NCBI GenBank assembly: GCA_000720375.1
Contig: JOAA01000011.1
Span: 186,001 to 250,000 of the forward strand
DNA: 64,000 bases
Source of the DNA: Rhodococcus rhodnii
Lineage (GTDB): Bacteria; Actinomycetota; Actinomycetes; Mycobacteriales; Pseudonocardiaceae
Direction of reading: 5' to 3'
The notes below the pieces were generated by a model, which was not told the origin of the DNA, made no database searches, and saw nothing but the letters and a program-made list of their open reading frames with translations. The translations under genes and the position numbers were made by a program. Below, piece by piece: positions 60,033 through 64,000 of this stretch (position 1 is its first letter; every line of letters starts with the position of its first letter).

Positions 60033-60950
60033 TCAAACGGAAACGAAATCGGCTACGTAACGAATCGCTTGCCTGCCCTCGGGAACGAGGTTGGAGAACA
60101 ACGGGAAAACATGCACCTGTCCCGGCCATTCCTGCAGCTCCACCGGGATTTCCGCGCTACGAAGGGAATCCGCGAGTCGCCGTGCGTCATCGAGCAGGCA
60201 CTCGGTGTCGCCGACCTGGATGAGGGTGGGCGGCCACCCGCTCTTGTCCGCGTCGAGCACCGCGAGCCGCTCCGCCTTCGCGTCCCGGTCACCCAGGTAG
60301 GCCCGGCGGCAGCGCTGGATGGCCTGTGGCGAGACGAACGGGTCGTGGCGGACCAAGTCCCGTGCCGCGGCCAGTTCGCCGCTCAGATCGAGCCATGGGG
60401 AGAAGAAAACGGCGTGGCTGGGCATCGGCAGGCGCCGCCGCCGCAGATCGGCCAGCAGACAGGCGGTCAGATGCCCGCCTGCCGAGTCACCGGTGACCGC
60501 GATCCGGTGCGCCGCGATACCCCGGTCAAGCAGCCTGCGGTAGACCGTCAGGCAGTCGTCGGCCGCCGCCGGATACGGATGCTCGGGCGCACGCCGATAG
60601 TTCGGCAGGAACACCGGCCGTCCGGTTCGCCGGGACAGCACCAGCGCGAAACTCCGGTGTGAGCGCGGCGAACCGAAGGTGAACCCGCCGCCGTGCAGGT
60701 GCAACAGGATCCCGTTGGCCACGCTCGCACCCTTGGCCTGCACCCAGGCACCGCGGACATGGCCATATTGCGCCGTCCACGTCCGCGTACCCCTTGGCAG
60801 CCGCTGCAACCCGCCGCTGTCCGCGAACTGGCGGAGCATGCGCAGCTGGATGCCACGCATCGGCGACCGGTCCGCCGCAGGCCTCACCCTGGTGGCGAAG
60901 AACCGCTCCAGCCGCACGCTCTGAGCACTCGCTGTAACGGGCACATCCAT
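60033..60950 (-). CDS. HSL-family alpha/beta hydrolase (esterase/lipase), first copy
   Basis: A 305-residue carboxylesterase of the hormone-sensitive-lipase family. It has the oxyanion motif HGGGFTFGSPRSHRSFA, nucleophile GDSAGG, acid Asp in LIQVGDTECLLDDARRL and His in WPGQVHVFPLF. Such enzymes cut short/medium acyl esters. The ATG at 60950 (MDVPVTASAQSVRLERF) is preferred because the upstream frame is made of translated 22-bp repeats. A paralogue lies upstream on the same strand, beyond the repeat array. Confidence 0.82.
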   Translation of the reverse strand: MDVPVTASAQSVRLERFFATRVRPAADRSPMRGIQLRMLRQFADSGGLQRLPRGTRTWTAQYGHVRGAWVQAKGASVANGILLHLHGGGFTFGSPRSHRSFALVLSRRTGRPVFLPNYRRAPEHPYPAAADDCLTVYRRLLDRGIAAHRIAVTGDSAGGHLTACLLADLRRRRLPMPSHAVFFSPWLDLSGELAAARDLVRHDPFVSPQAIQRCRRAYLGDRDAKAERLAVLDADKSGWPPTLIQVGDTECLLDDARRLADSLRSAEIPVELQEWPGQVHVFPLFSNLVPEGRQAIRYVADFVSV

Positions 60951-60966
60951 AGGGTGATTGTCGCGC

Positions 60967-61098
60967 GTGTCCACCACTCCAGCACACTGTGTCGACCGTT
61001 CCGGCATGGTGTGTCGACCGTTCCGGCATGGTGTGTCGACCGTTCCAGCACACTGTGTCGACCGTTGCGGCGTCGTGTGTCCGCCTTTGCGGCCTCTG
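60967..61098. repeat. 22-bp tandem repeat, locus C
   Basis: Six contiguous 22-bp units from 60967 (starts 60967, 60989, 61011, 61033, 61055, 61077). Each begins GTGTCC or GTGTCG and contains TTCCGGCA, TTCCAGCA or TTGCGGC. A lone seventh unit is at about 61139-61160. The array lies in the gap 60951-61221 between two paralogous hydrolase genes and contains no other gene. Confidence 0.85.
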
Positions 61099-61221
61099 GC
61101 GTTGTTGGTTTCGGTGTGGCTTCGCGGGCGCTTTTCGCGTGTCCACCATTCCGGCACGGTGAGTCAAACTGCTCGACTCGCTTCCAGCTCTGTTGCTTTT
61201 CGCCGTTCGCCGCTCGCGCGT

Positions 61222-62181
61222 TCAACTCACCATGCCGGAGCCGGTGGACACGCGGGTGGAGACCTCGCGGACGAATTCGCCGATGTGGCGCAGCGCGGCG
61301 TTCGCCTCGGGAAGCCATGGGGCGAACCAGTGGAAGACGTGCACCTGGCCCGGCCATACCTGCAGATCGCAGTAACCGCCCGCGCGCCGCAGCGACTCGG
61401 CCATCCGCTCGGAGTCGCCTAGCAGGCATTCGGTCCCGCCGACCTGGATCAGCACCGGCGGCCAGCCACGCTTGCGCACCTTCAACACGTCCAGCCTGCG
61501 GTGCGACTGCAGGTTTTCCCCGGCGTAGGCAAGGCCGCACCAGACCGCGTAATCCGGCGGTACGAAGGGATCCCGCAGCGCCAGATCCCGTGACGCCAGT
61601 TCGGCTCCGGTCAGGTCGAGGAACGGAGACAACAGGATCGCGGCCGACGGCATCGGGAGCTTCTCGCCGGCGATGTCCGCCAACAGACAGGCCGTGAGAT
61701 GCCCGCCCGCCGAGTCCCCGCCGACCACGATCTGCGAAGGCTGGTAGCCCTCGCTCAACAGCCAGCGGTACGCCGTCAGCGCGTCCTCGGCCGCGGCAGG
61801 AAAGGGATGTTCGGGCGCCAAACGGTAGTCCAGCAACACAATCGGCAGTCCGGTCGACGCCGAGATCCGGGCCGCGAGCTGCCGGTGCGTACGTGGCGAG
61901 CCGCAGACGAATCCGCCGCCGTGCAGGTACAGCAAAATCCCGGTGGACTCCTGGGCTTCCTTCGCTGTGACAAGCAGACCGGGCACTCCGCCCGGGGTGA
62001 CGGGTTTGATTTTCGTGCCGCGGGGCAGTGGCGTCCGGCCGATCGCGTCGAAGGCCTCACGGACGACCCGCAACGGGGTTGTTCCCGGGCGGACCACGCC
62101 GCCGAGCACACGCAGGCTGCGCATCATCAGCAAGGCGAGTAGGCGGCTCGCCATACTGGGGGTAGCTGGTAGCTCAAGCAC
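61222..62181 (-). CDS. HSL-family alpha/beta hydrolase (esterase/lipase), second copy
   Basis: A 319-residue HSL-type esterase from the GTG at 62181, which is preceded by GGGGAGG; ATG at 62154 and an upstream TTG are alternatives. It has HGGGFVCGSPRTHRQLAARI, the nucleophile GDSAGG, LIQVGGTECLLGDSERM and WPGQVHVFHWF. It is similar along its length to the product of the next gene downstream, so the two probably arose by duplication. It is divergent from the GlcD-like gene. Confidence 0.8.
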   Translation of the reverse strand: MLELPATPSMASRLLALLMMRSLRVLGGVVRPGTTPLRVVREAFDAIGRTPLPRGTKIKPVTPGGVPGLLVTAKEAQESTGILLYLHGGGFVCGSPRTHRQLAARISASTGLPIVLLDYRLAPEHPFPAAAEDALTAYRWLLSEGYQPSQIVVGGDSAGGHLTACLLADIAGEKLPMPSAAILLSPFLDLTGAELASRDLALRDPFVPPDYAVWCGLAYAGENLQSHRRLDVLKVRKRGWPPVLIQVGGTECLLGDSERMAESLRRAGGYCDLQVWPGQVHVFHWFAPWLPEANAALRHIGEFVREVSTRVSTGSGMVS

Positions 62182-62312
62182 GCGAATCGCCTCCCCGACG
62201 TCTCGTCGACCTTGACGTGACAACTATCACTGTAGATCAGGAAGGCCCTGGTTCGCTGCCCTCCGAAAGACTTGTTAGGGGTATCCCCAGCCAAGGCGTT
62301 ACCGTAAACATC

Positions 62313-63686
62313 GTGACTCTGGCAGAGCGGCTCGCAGCGGAGTTGGGCGCGGATGCTGTGATCGTCGACCCCGACGTGACCAGCAGTTATCGGCACGACA
62401 TGATGCCGCTGGCGCCCTACGGCTCGCCGCAGGCGGTCGTCCTGCCCTCGAACACCGCCCAAGTTCAGGCAGTGGTCCGCATCTGCGCGGAACTAGGGGT
62501 GCCAATCGTGCCGCGCGGGGCCGGCAGCGGGCTTTCCGGTGCGGCCAACGCGATCGACGGCTGCGTGATGCTCGTGACGTCCAGGATGAAGGAGATCCTG
62601 GAGATCGACGCGGACAACCGGCTCGCCGTGGTCCAACCCGGAGTGGTCAATCTGGACTTCCGCAACGCGGTGGAGAAGCACGGCCTGTTCTATCCGCCGG
62701 ATCCGTCCAGTTACGACTGGTGCACGATCGGCGGCAACATCTCCACCAACGCGGGCGGCCTGTGCTGCGTCAAGTACGGCGTCACGACGGACTCGGTGCT
62801 GGGGTTGGAAGTTGTGCTCGCCGACGGCGAAGTCCTGCGGACCGGTCGCCGTACCGTCAAAGGCGTCGCGGGCTACGACCTGACGAAGCTCTTCATTGGC
62901 AGCGAAGGCACTCTCGGCGTCGTCACGGAGATCACGGTCGCCCTACGGCCCTTGCCACAAGCGCCGGGGACCACGATCGCGTCGTTCTCGACGATCGAGG
63001 CGGCGGGTGACGCGGTGACCCGGATCGTGCGGGAAGGCCTTGTGCCGTCGCTGATGGAGATCATGGACGCCTCGTCGATCGCGGCCGCCGAGGAGTACCT
63101 GAAGACGGAACTGGGCACGGGCAAGGGATGCGCCGCGTTGCTGCTCTGCCAGTCGGACGCGGGCGGCGAGGCCGCGCGGCACGAACTCGAAGTGATCGAA
63201 CAGGTTTGCCGCAGTGCGGGCGCGGATCTCGCGTACACGACCCATGATCCGGCCGAGGGGCAGATGCTTTTGCAGGCGCGGCGGGTGGTTCTGACCGCGC
63301 TGGAGGTCTACGGCACCTGGCTGACCGACGACCTGTGCGTGCCACGCACCCGGATCGCCGAGCTGCTGGCGGGCTGCGAGCGAATCAGCCGGGAATGCGG
63401 GCTGCGGATCGCGGTCGTCGGCCACGCGGGCGACGGCAACATGCACCCGACGATCGTCTACGACTCCTCGTCGGAGGACGAGTTCGCCCGCGCCCGCAAG
63501 GCTTTCGACGACATCCTGGAGGTCGTGCTGGCCCTCGGCGGCACGATCACCGGTGAGCACGGCGTCGGCCGGATCAAGCAGGACTGGCTGAGCAGAGAGA
63601 TCGGCCCGGTGGGCATGCGAGTCCACCGGGCCATCAAGAACGCCCTCGACCCGGGGAACCTGTTCAACCCGGGATCGATGTTCTAG
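62313..63686 (+). CDS. FAD-linked oxidase (glycolate/D-lactate dehydrogenase GlcD type)
   Basis: A 457-residue flavoprotein. The FAD_binding_4 domain (VVLPSNTAQVQAVVRICAELGVPIVPRGAGSGLSGAANA, GGNISTNAGGLCCVKYGVT, GYDLTKLFIGSEGTLGVVTEI) is followed by the FAD-oxidase C domain (VGHAGDGNMHPTIVYD, GGTITGEHGVGRIKQDWL) and NLFNPGSMF. It oxidises an alpha-hydroxy acid such as glycolate or D-lactate. The GTG at 62313 gives MTLAERLAAELGADAVI as in homologues; an earlier GTG at 62217 is possible but poorly supported. The TAG stop is shared in CTAG with the convergent DedA gene. Confidence 0.85.
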   Translation: MTLAERLAAELGADAVIVDPDVTSSYRHDMMPLAPYGSPQAVVLPSNTAQVQAVVRICAELGVPIVPRGAGSGLSGAANAIDGCVMLVTSRMKEILEIDADNRLAVVQPGVVNLDFRNAVEKHGLFYPPDPSSYDWCTIGGNISTNAGGLCCVKYGVTTDSVLGLEVVLADGEVLRTGRRTVKGVAGYDLTKLFIGSEGTLGVVTEITVALRPLPQAPGTTIASFSTIEAAGDAVTRIVREGLVPSLMEIMDASSIAAAEEYLKTELGTGKGCAALLLCQSDAGGEAARHELEVIEQVCRSAGADLAYTTHDPAEGQMLLQARRVVLTALEVYGTWLTDDLCVPRTRIAELLAGCERISRECGLRIAVVGHAGDGNMHPTIVYDSSSEDEFARARKAFDDILEVVLALGGTITGEHGVGRIKQDWLSREIGPVGMRVHRAIKNALDPGNLFNPGSMF

Positions 63687-64000
63687 CCGTCGATCTTCGG
63701 CAGAACCTGGGTCTGCGCGGCTGCCGCGGCGGCCGCGTGCTTCTTCTCCTTGCGCGCCTTGATCACCTCGATGATGATCGGCACGATCGAGAGCAGCACG
63801 ATCAGGATGATCATGGCTTCGATGTTGTTGCGCACGAACTCGATCTGGCCGAGGAAGAAGCCGAGCACGGTCAGCCCGGCCGCCCACAGCACGCCGCCGA
63901 TCGCCGAGTACGTGAAGAACTTCTTCTGCTCCATCTTGCCCACGCCCGCGATCGCGGTGATGAACGTCCGGACAATCGGGACGAACCGGGCGAGCACGAT
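63683..64000 (-). CDS. DedA-family membrane protein (partial, 5' end outside the window)
   Basis: The C-terminal 105 codons of a DedA/SNARE-associated membrane protein. The sequence begins within the conserved re-entrant loop IVLARFVPIVRTF, then GVGKMEQKKFFTYSAIGGVLWAAGLTVLGFFLGQ, a last membrane helix (MIILIVLLSIVPIIIEVI) and a Lys/Ala-rich tail. It is clearly different from the DedA gene at 59372. The start lies beyond 64000. Confidence 0.85.
   Translation of the reverse strand: MVLARFVPIVRTFITAIAGVGKMEQKKFFTYSAIGGVLWAAGLTVLGFFLGQIEFVRNNIEAMIILIVLLSIVPIIIEVIKARKEKKHAAAAAAAQTQVLPKIDG

Noticed and set aside
60967..61098. CRISPR array
   Set aside because: Units are contiguous, imperfect and without unique spacers, and no cas genes are present; the same applies to 27531, 35205 and 47290.
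60951..61157. N-terminal extension of the first HSL hydrolase and plus-strand frames over the same stretch
   Set aside because: They translate the 22-bp repeats (TVDT, CRNGRH patterns) and do not resemble esterase N-termini.

Overview
The window reads as a chromosomal segment of a high-GC actinomycete, most likely a Pseudonocardiales member (Amycolatopsis/Kibdelosporangium/Lentzea-like). The reasons are the strongly GC-biased third codon positions, frequent GTG starts, ATGA/GTGA gene overlaps, F420/LLM and DUF1707/DUF2510/DUF2784 families, and HspR/HAIR control of the heat-shock genes. From memory, the order of the core genes (dcd next to a tRNA-Gly; a large membrane Fe-S reductase; dnaK-grpE-dnaJ-hspR; flavohaemoprotein; clpB; pyrE; TrmH) parallels the Mycobacterium tuberculosis Rv0321-Rv0385 region. 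This is therefore conserved core chromosome into which accessory blocks are inserted. I saw no insertion sequence, prophage or CRISPR array. The genus is not resolvable from sequence alone.

Layout. 0-10.4 kb: small membrane protein, LLM oxidoreductase + NTF2-like pair, sodium:solute symporter, DUF1707 protein, MFS exporter, membrane diguanylate cyclase, APRT-like phosphoribosyltransferase, secreted DUF11-repeat protein, dcd, tRNA-Gly(CCC). 10.6-25.1 kb: an accessory catabolic block. One minus-strand operon encodes enoyl-CoA hydratase, an acyl-CoA ligase/amidase fusion, an atypical SDR, a CoxG-like protein and an alpha/beta hydrolase. A divergent plus-strand operon encodes a molybdenum hydroxylase with one FAD subunit, one 2Fe-2S subunit and two different large subunits, and ends in a GntR/FCD regulator. 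An MFS permease (probably frameshifted at its 5' end) and a second alpha/beta hydrolase follow. Six copies of the palindrome TGGTATACCA, one of them TGATATACCA, lie at the four promoter positions of this block, so it looks like one self-contained regulon for uptake and oxidation of an unidentified (aromatic or N-heterocyclic) acid or amide.

25.1-35.2 kb: CDF metal exporter, flavin disulfide reductase, Fe-S reductase, SMR exporter with a TetR regulator that lacks a normal start codon, serine hydrolase, beta-phosphoglucomutase + GH65 phosphorylase pair. 35.2-49.7 kb: a 27-bp tandem repeat, a DUF4097 lipoprotein, the dnaK operon, flavohaemoprotein, PPOX and two MarR genes, clpB with HspR and DnaA-box-like sites, then a conserved membrane protein, an SDR and a scramblase-like protein. 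49.8-53.5 kb: pyrE, DUF2784, TrmH, GH76-like and SDR genes. 53.5-58.8 kb: LacI-controlled fructose/ribose-type ABC importer (frcBCA-like) with two sugar/nucleoside kinases. 58.9-64 kb: VOC protein, two DedA proteins (the second cut by the window end), two HSL-type hydrolases and a GlcD-type oxidase.

Repeats are the other notable layer. A 22-bp intergenic tandem repeat family occurs at three separate places (27.5, 47.3, 61.0 kb). A ~85-bp dispersed element occurs as an inverted pair flanking the lipoprotein-dnaK-hspR block (35.45 and 41.1 kb).
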